Positions 53,161 to 64,000 of a stretch of 64,000 bases of DNA are shown piece by piece. The translations under genes and the position numbers were made by a program. How positions within the stretch are numbered: the first letter of the stretch is position 1; every line of letters starts with the position of its first letter. The notes under the pieces are model-generated. The model had not been told where the DNA came from, did no database searches, and was given only the letters and a program-made list of their open reading frames with translations. This stretch comes from Tritrichomonas musculus (lineage: Eukaryota; Parabasalia; Tritrichomonadida; Tritrichomonadidae): positions 372,001 through 436,000 of the forward strand of contig JAPFFF010000028.1 of assembly GCA_039105265.1 (NCBI GenBank), read 5' to 3'.

Positions 53161-53429
53161 AATATTTTTTTTTCCCCCCCCCCCCTCTCTCCCCTCACTA
53201 TTTCATTTAGTATATATTAGTATATAATAAATTGTAGTGTTATCTAATATTATGATAACACAAATACTTTATTTATTTTATGCTTATTTCATACAAATCA
53301 TCAATTTTCGATTTTGAATATGCTCATTGAATTATTTCAATGGATAAAATATAAAGAAATGATTTTTTAATTTCTAACTAACGACAGGTTTTTTGTTTTA
53401 AGTAATCAAATTATTACAATCAAGGAGGT

Positions 53430-54360
53430 CTTTCACGTTAATATTAATTAAATTTTTCATTGTTTGAATCAACCTTAATATTTATTTTTATATCGTCGTT
53501 CTCGTTTCTTCTATCATTTTTTTACAGCATAAACAATCATCATTATCACTCATTCTATCATTATTACTAAGCATGCGGCAATATCCTAAAATGGATCAGG
53601 AGAAAATATTTTTTATCCGAGGATAAGTTATCATTATTATCATTCGTTCAATCATTATCCTAGTATATTCATCATAATTCTTACTTATATATTTAAATTA
53701 TCACTCATTTTATCATTATTCTTTTCATTCTATCATAATATTTACTTGTTTATTATAATTGTTATTTATTTAATCATTATTATCAATCATTCTATCATTA
53801 TTATCTCTAGTTCAATCATTATTCCAGCTTATTCATCATAATTCTTACTTTTATATTATAATTATCAATCATTTTGACATTATTCTTATTCATACTATTA
53901 TAATTCTTATTTGTTTAATGCAATTATCACTCATTTAATCATTAATATCATTCATTCTATTATTATTTTCATTTAATACATCATAATCCTTATTAATATA
54001 CTTTGATTATCACTCATTCTACCATTATTCTAGCATATACAGTAGTTACTATAAGAGGGGTAGCTACACTAAAATAATTCGAGATAATAACACCGAGATA
54101 ATAACGGGATAATAATACCTGGATGATAATTCGAGATGACAGCACCGAGATAAAGATACGTGACTATGCTCCTGAAACGTGATTAACACCTTAGCATATT
54201 TCTATAGACTCATATCTGATCCCAAGATAACTATATATAGTATGTTAATTGTTTTAGCGTGTCTACACCTGTTATAGTAATTAAATATACATCATTATTC
54301 TCATATATCTATTATAATTATCTCTCATTCTATCATTATCCTAGTAGTATACGTTCGGCT
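53430..54360. repeat. Degenerate TCATTATT satellite in the element core
   Basis: Dozens of imperfect words of the type TCATTCTATCATTATTATCA alternate with TTCATCATAATTCTTACTT. There is no coding potential. It is interrupted at 54046-54280 by a small inverted-repeat insertion. Confidence 0.6.
54046..54280. mobile_element. Small nested inverted-repeat insertion (about 235 bp)
   Basis: TTACTATAAGAGGGGTAGCT at 54046 is mirrored, imperfectly, by GTCTACACCTGTTATAGTAA ending at 54280. Inside are repeats of the word GAGATAATAACACC and variants. The interior differs in composition from the satellite around it. TIR shape and size suit a mariner-type MITE, but no duplication is certain. Confidence 0.4.
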
Positions 54361-55191
54361 GTGCATCATTTACTGTTTCCTAGACTTAACGACACATATT
54401 TTTTATATCTTTGACGATTTCATTCTTTTCATGGTCAATTTATGGCATTACTTTTTCTCATAAAGTAACTCCTGCGGTGATTTGCATTAAAATACGCCTT
54501 TGTCAACCAAATAACAAATATATTTCCAATAATTTTCCAATAAATTTGTACATTAATAATTTAATGAAAATCTTGGGAGAATTATGACATATATTTTAGA
54601 GTGATGCTAACATGATTAGTAATTATATTAAATAAGCGAGTATTATTACAAATCAAACGATAATAATGATAAAAAGTGTGATATTTATGATTTATAAATG
54701 AAGATTTTGATAGAACAAATGATAATAATGATGGGTTGAGTTGGATTAATGATGGATAGTTAATATATATTAACAAATTAAATGTATAATCATTCATATT
54801 GGGATCTGTTCTATCAATCTTTTCAATATTTTGAAAATATTTAAGAATTCACAATTTTAGGCATTTAATTAAAATATGATTGTTATAATATGTAATATTA
54901 ATGTAAATGAACTCCTTGATTGTAATAATTTGATTACTTAAAACAAAAAACCTGTCGTTAGTTAGAAATTAAAAAATCATTTCTTTATATTTTATCCATT
55001 GAAATAATTCAATGAGCATATTCAAAATCGAAAATTGATGATTTGTATGAAATAAGCATAAAATAAATAAAGTATTTGTGTTATCATAATATTAGATAAC
55101 ACTACAATTTATTATATACTAATATATACTAAATGAAATAGTGAGGGGAGAGAGGGGGGGGGGGAAAAAAAAATATTAAATTTCTTAATAA

Positions 55192-55557
55192 GATTCTATG
55201 AAAACAAATGAAAGAATAAGAATGAACAACTATAATAACCATTAAATTACTTTATATCGTTTATTGCTAGTTTATATAACTGGATGAAGAGAAGATATAA
55301 TACTTTGAAATAAGATTCTATGAAAACAAATGAAAGAATAAGAATGAACAACTATAATAACCATTAAATTACTTTATATCGTTTATTGCTAGTTTATATA
55401 ACTGGATGAAGAGAAGATATAATACTTTGAAATAAGATTCTATGAAAACAAATGAAAGAATAAGAATGAACAACTATAATAACCATTAAATTACTTTATA
55501 TCGTTTATTGCTAGTTTATATAACTGGATTAAGAGAAGATATAATATTTTCATCAAA
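55192..55557. repeat. 122-bp tandem repeat, three units (right arm)
   Basis: GATTCTATGAAAACAAATGA recurs at 55192, 55314 and 55436, each unit 122 bases. One unit more than in the left arm; the last unit carries GGATTAAG where the others have GGATGAAG. Confidence 0.85.
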
Positions 55558-56460
55558 TTGTTCATTTTTCACCACATAAAGGAAAATATCAGGAACTCCA
55601 AAATAATGAACAATATACTAAATAATTATATCATATTATTAATATTAAAAATCTTTTCTATTGTAAAATAAATCGATAAAAGATAAAAGAGCCGTTTATA
55701 AAAATAAATATTTCAATGCATTCAATATATAATTATTTTTATTCAAAATTATACTTTATTCACAAAATATAAAATATGAATTCTATGAAATATAACATTT
55801 ATATCATATAAAATAACCACTAAATATAAGTTTAATAATATTATATAAGCAGATTAAAGTTTATATATCCGTATAGTGCATGAACATATTAAAATAAATA
55901 AATATGAAATATAATAATAATTAATTCAATAATTTTTCTATTGCCATTCAATATTTTATTATCAATTTTAATTATTTTGTTTTTTTTCTGAGAAAATAAT
56001 ATCTCACATTTAATATAGAATTATCTCATAAAAAACATTATTAAATTAAAAATGGTGATGACTAATTTGTTAATTAACGTTAAATAATTTCAAATAAGTA
56101 ATTTTCTTTTATTTTTAGAAAATCAATCAATATTTGAAGTATCAATATTATCGCGAAAATGACACGCAAATATTAATATACAAGCTACATTAAATGATAA
56201 TTTGCCTTTTTCACAATATTAGATCAAATATATGAAATATATAGGATAATTTGCATTTCTCATTTTTATACCATTTTTTATTTCATATGGACTTATACAT
56301 TTTATATTATAATTTTTATAAAAACATTTTAATTCTATTTGTGATTTATTTAAGTTTTTTTTTTCTCCAAATTTGTCACTTTTTGTGCAAAAAGCACTTT
56401 TTGGGAAACTTTTTCAGTATTTTTCACTTTTTGGGCACTTTTTGTGCAAAAAAACTAGTA

Positions 56461-56499
<39 letters not shown>

Positions 56500-56503
<4 letters not shown>

Positions 56504-56896
56504 AAAATTTGATTAAAAATTCAATGATTGATTTGTATTTTGATCCATTTTCCATTAATAAAACCAAACAATTTTGAATAACAGTATCATCAAAATCGTC
56601 TATATTAATTCAAGGACAAGACTACAAGTTTGTGGATGTAAAAATAAATAATCCGAAGCTGATTGAATAATAAACATTCTTATTTCTTTATCAAATTCTT
56701 CCGGATAACGCTGTGAAAGAACAAAATACTCTAACTTTTCTTTGACGCTTTCAAGAGAATTGAAAACATCAAAAAAAAAATATTTCTTCTTCATATACTT
56801 CTTGATCTGGTGTTTTTTCTGATGTTGAATCATTCTCATTATCAAAAATTAATTTTGATTGCCTTTCTTTGGACTGAATGAGTTTGAAATTCATGA
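56500..56896 (-). pseudogene. 5' half of the helical-repeat gene split by the fold-back element
   Basis: The minus strand from the ATG near 56896 reads MNFKLIQSKERQSKLIFDNE. Then, after a shift in a ten-base A/T run (56771-56780), it reads DVFNSLESVKEKLEYFVLSQ. After another shift near 56600 it reads IDDFDDTVIQNCLVLLMENG, ending at the T tract beside the element. The style matches the 3' half at 51646-51956. No domain was recognised beyond helical repeats. Broken by the insertion and two shifts. Confidence 0.55.
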
Positions 56897-57554
56897 ACTA
56901 TAAATAAAGATGATGTGAAATTTTCCCGATTTCAAATAATTAAAATGAATAATTAATTCATTACTGTTGATAGATTAACTTAAGTTTTTAATTGAACTTG
57001 AACAATTATTGAATATTAAAGTTTGAACTAAAGATATAATATGATAAAAAAAAATATTTAATTAATTTTGAAAATATATTTTAAATAAATATAAAAATCT
57101 GTATTGTAGATATATTAAAGTCTGTGCTAAAGATACATTTAAAACGAAATTTAATTGAATTTTTCTCAGACATTCAAAAATTGAATTCTTATTTGCTTTG
57201 TTAGAAGAATATTATTTAAATTTTCGGTCTAAAAATAAACCGAAAAAAGGTAATATATATATAAATATATAATAATTATTGCTTTTTTAATATAAATATT
57301 TACAAAAAATTAAAAACTCTTATATATAAAATAATTATTTTAAAATGAACTTGTTCAAAGATTTATATTGTAGAAGATCCAGTTATAGCATATGATTTAA
57401 ATAAAAAAATAATTTTTTATTTGTTTTTTTTTTATTCAAATATTCCAAAAACTTTACTGAGTTTTCTTTGAAATATATTGAAAAGTTTATGTAAAAATGT
57501 TAATTGAAATTGATATTGCATTTCTAATGTAATTTGCTTGACTTCACTTTATTA
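56897..57554. other. AT-rich region upstream of the hAT relic
   Basis: No gene. The left terminus of the hAT element should lie here, but I found no counterpart of its right end (CAGGGCTGGCC). It is presumably deleted or diverged. Confidence 0.45.
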
Positions 57555-59213
57555 ATGATTGTGACATTAAACAATGACTCACCAAGAACTGGCATAGCTT
57601 CATATTTTCATCCAGCAAATGATACTCCAATATATGAAGAAGAATTGAAAAAGGTCTATCGTAAACCAATTTTTGGATATTAGCAATTTAACAAGTTCCC
57701 AAAGATCTATGTCATATGTCCAGAAGAAGATAAACTTGATACAGAATATTATTTTTATGATATTTGTAAGCACTGTAACAAAATTTCTTCAACGATTAGT
57801 AATGTGATCATTCATGCTTCAAAGCATGATAATGAACTGAAAAAAGAATGAATTAAAGAAAAAGATAGAAAAAGAACAGAAAAAATAGATGATGAATTAA
57901 AATTTTTATCTAGCAAAAAATCGAAAACAATTGCAAATTATATCCATAATTTTTTTTATTAAACGGAATTGCTTTTAATAAAATAGAATCAGATGAATTG
58001 AAATCATTAACTGCGGATTAAATGAATAGAAAAGAATTATCAGATTATGCAGGGATAATTTCAAATAGAATTGAAGCAAAGATATTCTCAGATCTGAGAA
58101 ATGCAAGCCATATTTCGGCAAGTTTCGATGGCTGGATTGGAATAGACACCCAACATTACCTAGGAGTAACAATTATATGTATAAATAATAAATCTTTAAA
58201 ATGGTTTACAATTGGATTTTCTCATATCAAAGAAATACATGCAACTTCGGTCGAAATTGGATATTTACTTACTATATCATTTAGAGAATTCGGTATAATA
58301 GGCAGAGTTCGAAGCGTTGTGTCTGATTCGCATTCTGTAAAGACATGCGCTGCCGTTAATATAGATGTTTGGGGATGCGAATGCATTTTGCATATGCTCC
58401 ATACCTTATTAGGTTCTTTTGTTAATGCCGCAAAACCTTTGTTGTCTCCGATTTTCAATCTTGCTTCATATCTAGCCAATTCAACAAAATGGATCGTTTT
58501 TGCAAAAAAAAGAAACATTTGTTCAATACCCTCATTTACAGCGATAAGATGGTCATCTATGTATGCTACATTTAAAGCTATCAATTCAGCAAAACCTTAC
58601 ATAATTGAATTCTCAGCATCAGAAAAAAAGGATGAACAAGAAAAATTCCAAATTGATTATTCAATTGTAACTGACTTGATAAAGCCTTTAAAGATATTTA
58701 AAAACTGGTTGGAAGGTTTCGAGTCAGATGATTATGGAAGCCAATCGGATTTTCTAAATGGTTGGTACGCAATAAATAAATCTTTTCAGGATTTAACAGA
58801 TCCTCGATGGAATGATGCTAAGAATTGCATGAAAGAAAAAAAAAGAATTAGAAAAAAGGCATAAAGAAACATTTGAATATCTCACAATCTGTGCAATTCT
58901 TAATCCGAATACTCATCTCAAGCGTATTCCTGAAAAATCTAAAAGAAATGCTTTGAATAAAATAATTAAAGAAATGAAAATGGTACCAAAAAAAGAGGAA
59001 AACGAAGATGATCAAACAGATGAACCTTTAACTAGAGATGGATTCAAAGCATTAAATTTATCCGATCCGTTAGATCAGTTGCATACACGAGTTTGGGAAT
59101 GTTCCGTCAATTTATTCGATTATTGGATTAGTAAATTGAAAGAGAAAACATATTCTCTTGCCGATGTTGCACTTAATTATTTATCGCGATTGGTAACATC
59201 AGCCTCAACTTAA
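57555..59213 (+). pseudogene. hAT-family transposase, decayed
   Basis: From the ATG at 57555 the sequence encodes a BED-type zinc finger (ICKHCNKIS then IIHASKH, two Cys and two His) between early stops (TAG near 57681, TGA near 57851). The RNase-H-like catalytic core follows, intact for 280 codons from 58022 (SASFDGWIGIDTQHYLGVTI; VVSDSHSVKTCAAVNI; CILHMLHTLLGS). A frame change near 58850 leads to ICAILNPNTHLKRIPEKSKR and the C-terminal region to 59213, which lacks the usual full hAT dimerisation motif. A hAT-type terminus follows at 59290. Several breaks make it inactive. Confidence 0.8.
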
Positions 59214-59263
59214 TGTCGTTGACGTTGACTTTCAATTCAACGATATTACATTTTGTTCAACGA

Positions 59264-59290
59264 TTTTAACGTCAACGTTGGCCAGCCCTG
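59264..59290. repeat. Right terminal repeat of the hAT element
   Basis: The element ends GTCAACGTTGGCCAGCCCTG at 59290; the reverse complement starts CAGGGCTGGCCAACG, a form characteristic of hAT ends. The next eight bases, ATCAAAAT (59291-59298), would be the target duplication. Subterminal copies of GTTGACGTT/AACGTCAACG lie at 59219-59285. Confidence 0.65.
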
Positions 59291-59298
59291 ATCAAAAT

Positions 59299-60999
59299 AA
59301 AGAGTAATAATTAAAATTTAGAGATAAGTAAAATAAAATACTTAATTCATGCATTATTTACTTATACAACTTCTATATATATGTTATTTTGGTAAATTTA
59401 GTTAAATTACTGCAAAATATCCAGTTTTAAAGTCTTTTGCTTGTTGAAAATATATAAAAAGATAAATGAAATTACATGATGTAAAGAGAAATGAATTTTA
59501 TTTAATAATTGTATTTACTCATGCTCGGCTATACTTACTATTCTTTTATTTGTTTTATTTAAACTGGGAGTCAAAAGTCGGACCACTTTCAACCTTGGCC
59601 TTTTGAGCGGTTATTTTATTTTTCGTCTTCTCAATTTAGAACACTTTTCCATTCAATTAATGGTCTGAGTTTTGATTCGTCTCAATTTTGCATTTTTCAA
59701 TGCAAAAAAAATAAAAAAATTGAATAAAAAGATTTTTTTATTGAATGAAAAATAAAAAAGATCAAAAGAAATTTCTTCCATCATTTAATCCAAGTAAGAA
59801 TTTGCTAAAAAGTGTTCCAAAATATCAGAGAAATTAAAATTTATATTTGCGCCTTTCCGATTGAATTTAATTTTTTTGAGAAATTTTCAAAATTATGTAA
59901 TATTTTGGTGCTTAATGGTTAAAAATAGAAAATATTGATAATTTTATGGAATAAATGAACAATTTGGAAATAGAAATCGTGATATTTAAAGAGAATTTCG
60001 CAAATATTTATTTTCTCCTAATTTTGGAAAAATGCGTTTTTCGAGATGTATCTTTTGTGTATTTTGAGATTTATTGCATTTTAGGCAATATATTATAATA
60101 TCTTTTTTTTTTCAATCATTTTGCGGTAGTTGCGGTATTTTGGAAAGAAAATTTATCATATAATCAAATATTGTTGGCTGTGTTGTTGTATTAGATCATC
60201 AAACTCTACAGCAGATGCATTTAGTTAAGCGACATTTTCAAACAAGAAGTTTTAATTTTCCAAATTCAAATTATAACTCATTTATTCAATTTTTTTAAAA
60301 TAAAAAACGAATATATACATATAAATATCAATTATTCAAATAGGTATTTGGATTTTAAATTAATATAATTAATTATATAATATTTAAATATAGCAAATAT
60401 ATGCAAAAAGCTTTTTATATATAAGATATTCATTTTTTAGCATTCAATTAAATTCTTACAGATACAAATTTATAAAATATATTATTTAAAATAATAAATA
60501 TATTAAATATTATCTATTTTTATATTTATGAATATATCAATATAATTAAATAATAATATAAAAACTTTAATTATCTTATAAATTATAGGATATAATTATT
60601 TTGAAAAAAAAAGATTTGAGATAAAAAAATTAAGAAAATAATTTTTTAAACACAGCCAAAATAAAACAGAAAAAATTAATTTGAGATAAAAAGTTCAAAA
60701 TTTTAAAAAATGAAAGGAAAAAAATATGTCAGAGAAATTTGAAAGGAAAAATGGTGGTCTGCCTTTTGGTTTTAAGTTTATTTGCAAAAATTGGTTAAAA
60801 AATTGTGTATTTGACTATATACGCATTCAAAAAGTTTTGATATCAAAGTTTTCTCCACTGTTATTTTTTAGTTGAATAAAAATTAACTGGGGGAAAATGT
60901 GACCTAATAAATATTGATAGTATAATTTTTGAGCTAAATGGATCTCTTCAGATATGAAAAAGGTGTTTTTTTTATTCAAATACAAATTAATATTAATAT
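59299..60999. other. AT-rich intergenic region
   Basis: About 1.7 kb without a supported gene. A slightly G+C-richer patch near 59560-59640 (GGGAGTCAAAAGTCGGACCA) stands out but encodes nothing obvious. A very AT-rich stretch at 60280-60640 follows. Confidence 0.5.
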
Positions 61000-61962
61000 T
61001 CAGCTGATAGTAGGACCATTTTCTCCTGGGATTTTAATTTTATCAATTGGTTCTTGGATAAGTGCGTTATCGTTCAATTGTTGACTTATAATCATATGTT
61101 GGACATCTATCCATTCTGGATCAAGAAACTCTGTGAAAAATGGATTGTTTAAGCAGGTTATAGCAGTTGGACGTTTTTCTGGATTAAAGTTCAGCATGCT
61201 CATAATTAAATCTTTTCCGCTCTTTGGAAACTGAGGTCCAAACTTTTTATCATATTTTAGGAAAATTGATTTTGATTCGTTGTACATGGCTGGTTTATTG
61301 TTTAATTGAAGTACCCATTCACCAGTAATTAGAAAATAAAATGAAGCTCCTAGAGACCAAATATCAGCTGGAAAAGAATGTGGTTGTCCAATGAGTATCT
61401 CTGGTGGATTATATATGGTTGTGCCTGAAGTCATGCTAATAAGGCATTTAGTCATATCTTCTTCTTTAAATCGAACTGAGTGACCAAAATCAATAATGCG
61501 AATTTCTGGATTAATTTCATCTTCTTTCATCAATACAAAATTTTCTGGTTTGATATCTCCATGTAATATCCTTAAATCATGTAAAAAAGAAATACCTAAT
61601 AGCATTTGGTACATTATTTTGTAAATAGTATGAATATTTTTAATTTTTTTAACTTTGTCAATACAATGTATGCTAGCAAGGCTACATATGCCTGGAGGCA
61701 TTTGTAGGATGCAATATTCATCATTGCTAATTTTAATTTGTGAGTGGATTGCTGACATGATGAAAGGATGATGAATCGAGCATTGAATTTGGTATTCATT
61801 TTCAGCTAGTTTTGAAGTTTCTGAATTTATATAAATAAATTTCAATATAACTTTTTGTCGGTCCCCTTTTATAAATGCTTCATAAACGCATGTATATGTT
61901 GAAGAATATGCTAGATTTTGAAGTACATATTTGTCGCATTTGCGAGGAGGATGTCTAAACAT
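61000..61962 (-). CDS. Compact serine/threonine protein kinase (320 aa)
   Basis: A single kinase domain fills the protein. The lysine is in VILKFIYIN, the catalytic loop is H134-G-D-I-K-P-E-N (HRD with R replaced by G, catalytic D136 and K138 kept), and D158-F-G is intact. GTTIYNPPEIL is the activation-loop end and DIWSLGASFYFLITGEW the F helix. The glycine loop is poor (LAYSSTYTCVYEA). The pattern suits CAMK-like or other non-RD-type eukaryotic kinases; it is probably active but not regulated through the usual HRD arginine. There are no extra domains or membrane segments. The ATG at 61962 is preceded on its strand by TCAAATTTATTCC, an initiator-like sequence. Confidence 0.85.
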   Translation of the reverse strand: MFRHPPRKCDKYVLQNLAYSSTYTCVYEAFIKGDRQKVILKFIYINSETSKLAENEYQIQCSIHHPFIMSAIHSQIKISNDEYCILQMPPGICSLASIHCIDKVKKIKNIHTIYKIMYQMLLGISFLHDLRILHGDIKPENFVLMKEDEINPEIRIIDFGHSVRFKEEDMTKCLISMTSGTTIYNPPEILIGQPHSFPADIWSLGASFYFLITGEWVLQLNNKPAMYNESKSIFLKYDKKFGPQFPKSGKDLIMSMLNFNPEKRPTAITCLNNPFFTEFLDPEWIDVQHMIISQQLNDNALIQEPIDKIKIPGENGPTIS

Positions 61963-62299
61963 TGTATGGAATAAATTTGACCCTGAATTTTACAAAATTT
62001 TTAAAATTTTATAAAAAATTCAGAGCAATTTGGTTGATGAATTCAAAAAGTTTTAACCTTAAAATCAGCTCAGTTTTCATTTTTATCAAAAACGATACTG
62101 TTAGCCTTTTAAAATATATTTAAGTTAAAAATATATATTATATTTTTGTCATTTGAAAAAAAATTAAATTTTAATTAATAAATACTCAAGATAATTATGA
62201 TCAAATATAAATAGGCATCTTATTGAAATATATTCAAAAAGTGACTTGTAAATAAATTAATACCTTTATGATTATTTTGTTAAAAATGACCATAATTGA
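61963..62299. other. AT-rich intergenic region
   Basis: Upstream region of the minus-strand kinase. Apart from the initiator-like box next to the kinase start I see nothing specific. Confidence 0.45.
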
Positions 62300-63480
62300 A
62301 ATATTTTTATGATATTTTATTTAGACTTATTACCAATTTCAAATTCTCTTACTAATACTAGTGGAAAAGTAATGTGCCGAGGATGTACAATTGAGGTTTT
62401 TCAAACATGTGAAGAAGGTGGTGTAAATATTGTAAAGTTTGTATCGTTGGATATTATGTTGATAATAACAAAAAGTGTCAATCATGTACATCATCGTGTG
62501 CAAACTGCGAAAGTTCACCAATTCACTGTTTAACTTGCATTGATGGCTTTGAACTAGATAAAGATGCACAAGTAGTCCATGAAGCACTTGCCAAGAAGGT
62601 AAAACCTTGTAAGATAATAAACAATGAAAATGAGTGCATCAATTATCAGCCAAAACTTCCAGAATAATTGAAAACGAGAAAGGAAACGGTGGAGCTCTTC
62701 GCATTATAAATTGCATTTTCAAGGCTGTAAAGGCTGAGTTCACTGATTGTTCAGCTCTAAACGGCAGCGGTGGAGGTGTTTATATCAACAGCAGACTTAG
62801 TGATTGATCGACAGTCGATTTTGATAGTGTCACTATCAAAATTTGGAGGCGGTTTGTACATCTTTTCACCTGAAGAAAAAAGTGATGTAAATATAATCAG
62901 CTGCAATTTTGTCCAATGTGAATTGCTGCCAAAAATCACGTGACGATGAATTCTTCGGCGAAAGTCATGCTTGTTTAACAGTTATAAAAGGAAAGGTTGA
63001 TATTTATGCACCTTTGTAAAGAACAAAAGGTTCAACTGTCAAAGTAGCAGAAAACTTTTCAAGAAACCCAGAAGATACATTGATCCAACTGCCTTTTCAC
63101 TTCAATTTAATTGTTGCAATTTAGAAGACACTGAAAAGTTCTGCAATCTTTTACTCAAATAGATATCAATATCATCAAACGTTCAAATCAACAATTGTGA
63201 ATTCAAATGAATTTTGTCTAACGGACTTCATTACATTGATGGAAAATCAGCTAATGTCGAGAACTCAAACTTTCATGTCAAATTTTGCAAGTTTGAAACT
63301 AATCGAGAAAATGCAGCCAATGGCAAATTCATCAAAATTGATTTCAACAAAAATGATATGAAATCAAACAACCTCAAATTAGAATCAAAGGTTTTAATAG
63401 CTTAACTTCCAACTGCAATTGTTGCAATAGTTGCAATAACCGTTATGACCATCAAGAAAAATCAAAATGATGCTAGCAGT
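62300..63480 (+). pseudogene. Decayed cysteine-rich surface protein with C-terminal anchor
   Basis: Across frames this reads KKCQSCTSSCANCESSPIHC then LTCIDGFELDKDAQ, a furin-like/EGF-like cysteine repeat found in protist surface proteins. Later come stretches such as CNFVQCELLPKI and VENSNFHVKFCKFETNREN, with the look of beta-helix repeats. Near 63405 LPTAIVAIVAITVMTIKKNQ is a membrane span followed by a short basic tail. Stops and frame changes occur about every 100-200 bases, so it is a pseudogene. The start was not found. Confidence 0.6.
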
Positions 63481-64000
63481 GAAAAATTTTTTAACTTTTT
63501 TATTTATTTAATAAAACAATGAAATAATTATATGCGTTATTCGGATGAATTGTGCATCCTTTGAAGATATTTCTTTGAATATTCAATGTTTTTTGAAGAG
63601 TACTTAAAAATCAGGAGAAAAAAAGAATTGCATATGGAATATAAAAAAAATTTTATTTTATTCTCAAAAATTGTGAAAATTGACCGTTTAACATCTCAAA
63701 TTTAAAAATTAACTCATATTTATTTGGGAGAATATCTCAAAGAATTATCAATTATTTTTCAAAATTTTATTATTAAATTATTTTAAGAATGGTTAATATT
63801 GCAAATGATGAAATAGTATAATTATTTAGAATTATTTTTTTTTTAAAAAAAATAATTATCAGTATGAGAAATAAGATAATCACCAGCACGAATAATTTGA
63901 AAGCCTGAAAAATTGTTTCTTCCCTATTTTAGTGGATCTTTGGCTTTTTGATTACCTGCATCAAGTTTATTTTCAGAAATTGAAACTAGAAACCTAATTT
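63481..64000. other. AT-rich non-coding sequence
   Basis: No gene is supported to the window end. Short A/T inverted repeats near 63830-63860 are low-complexity. Confidence 0.4.

Larger units (their letters stand above)
51998..56462. mobile_element. 4.5-kb fold-back element with about 1.4-1.55-kb inverted arms
   Basis: The left arm 51998-53427 and right arm 54912-56462 are near-perfect reverse complements, starting GGTA and, 15 bases in, GCACAAAAAGTGCCCAAAAA. Each arm holds a 122-bp tandem repeat (two units left, three right, which accounts for the length difference) and a C or G run of 11-12. The central part (53428-54911) has no transposase; it is made of degenerate TCATTCTATCATTATT-like repeats and a small nested inverted repeat. 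Both ends abut T tracts of about 40 bases, which hide any target duplication. It splits a helical-repeat gene. The class is undetermined: a foldback-type element, possibly a non-autonomous relative of a long-TIR DNA transposon. Confidence 0.8.

Noticed and set aside
1-64000. tRNA, rRNA or other structured RNA genes
   Set aside because: I scanned for tRNA-like G+C-richer arms and found none; the window is uniformly AT-rich apart from coding islands.

Overview
This window is nuclear DNA of a trichomonad (Parabasalia). It is very AT-rich (by eye well over 70 percent) and full of homopolymers. Its genes are single open frames with no intron motif that I could find. The gene families point the same way: a BspA-like leucine-rich-repeat surface protein, several TKL-like kinases or pseudokinases fused to Sel1 repeats, a legumain-like clan CD peptidase, bacterial-looking genes (GNAT acetyltransferase, GH2 glycosidase), and hAT and Tc1/mariner relics. 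Initiator-like TCA boxes lie just upstream of some ATGs. A Tritrichomonas-like species is my best guess; species is inference.

Layout. 1-4.4 kb: a BspA-like gene split by a 1.2-kb inverted-repeat element with a perfect 9-bp target duplication; excision would restore the frame. 4.9-10.1 kb: a 1731-residue protein with four kinase domains and Sel1 repeats. 10.2-17.7 kb: minus-strand genes, namely a chimera of decayed SNF2-type helicase half, FYRN/FYRC and AAA ATPase, a pseudokinase with 11 Sel1 repeats, and a GNAT enzyme. 17.7-20 kb: a 0.9-kb inverted-repeat element, a 0.36-kb dispersed repeat and a decayed GTPase-kinase chimera. 20.3-24.3 kb: a 1352-residue legumain-like protein. 24.3-26.1 kb: repeats. 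26.1-28.3 kb: a cullin whose start codon appears changed to ATT. 28.4-30.1 kb: nested inverted-repeat elements. 30.1-31.5 kb: a 5'-truncated GH2 glycosidase. 32.3-38.4 kb: two more kinase-Sel1 proteins. 38.9-42.9 kb: a multi-pass membrane protein split by a 1.8-kb element. 44.4-46.6 kb: a truncated paralogue of the 35-kb gene. 46.9-51.5 kb: fragments, a coiled-coil gene with one nonsense codon, and a mariner relic. 51.6-56.9 kb: a decayed gene split by a 4.5-kb fold-back element with about 1.4-kb arms. 57.5-59.3 kb: a decayed hAT transposase. 61.0-62.0 kb: a compact protein kinase. 62.3-63.5 kb: a decayed cysteine-rich surface protein.

How the parts relate. Most intact genes are kinases or pseudokinases joined to Sel1 solenoids. 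Judged by their HRD and DFG motifs, most of the kinase domains have lost catalytic residues, so a scaffold or sensor role is more likely than straightforward phosphorylation for many of them (inference). The other theme is insertion: at least three genes are split by inverted-repeat elements without transposase, and several others are truncated at repeat boundaries. Many breaks are single-base shifts in homopolymers, so some may be sequencing errors. I found no tRNA, rRNA or CRISPR array.
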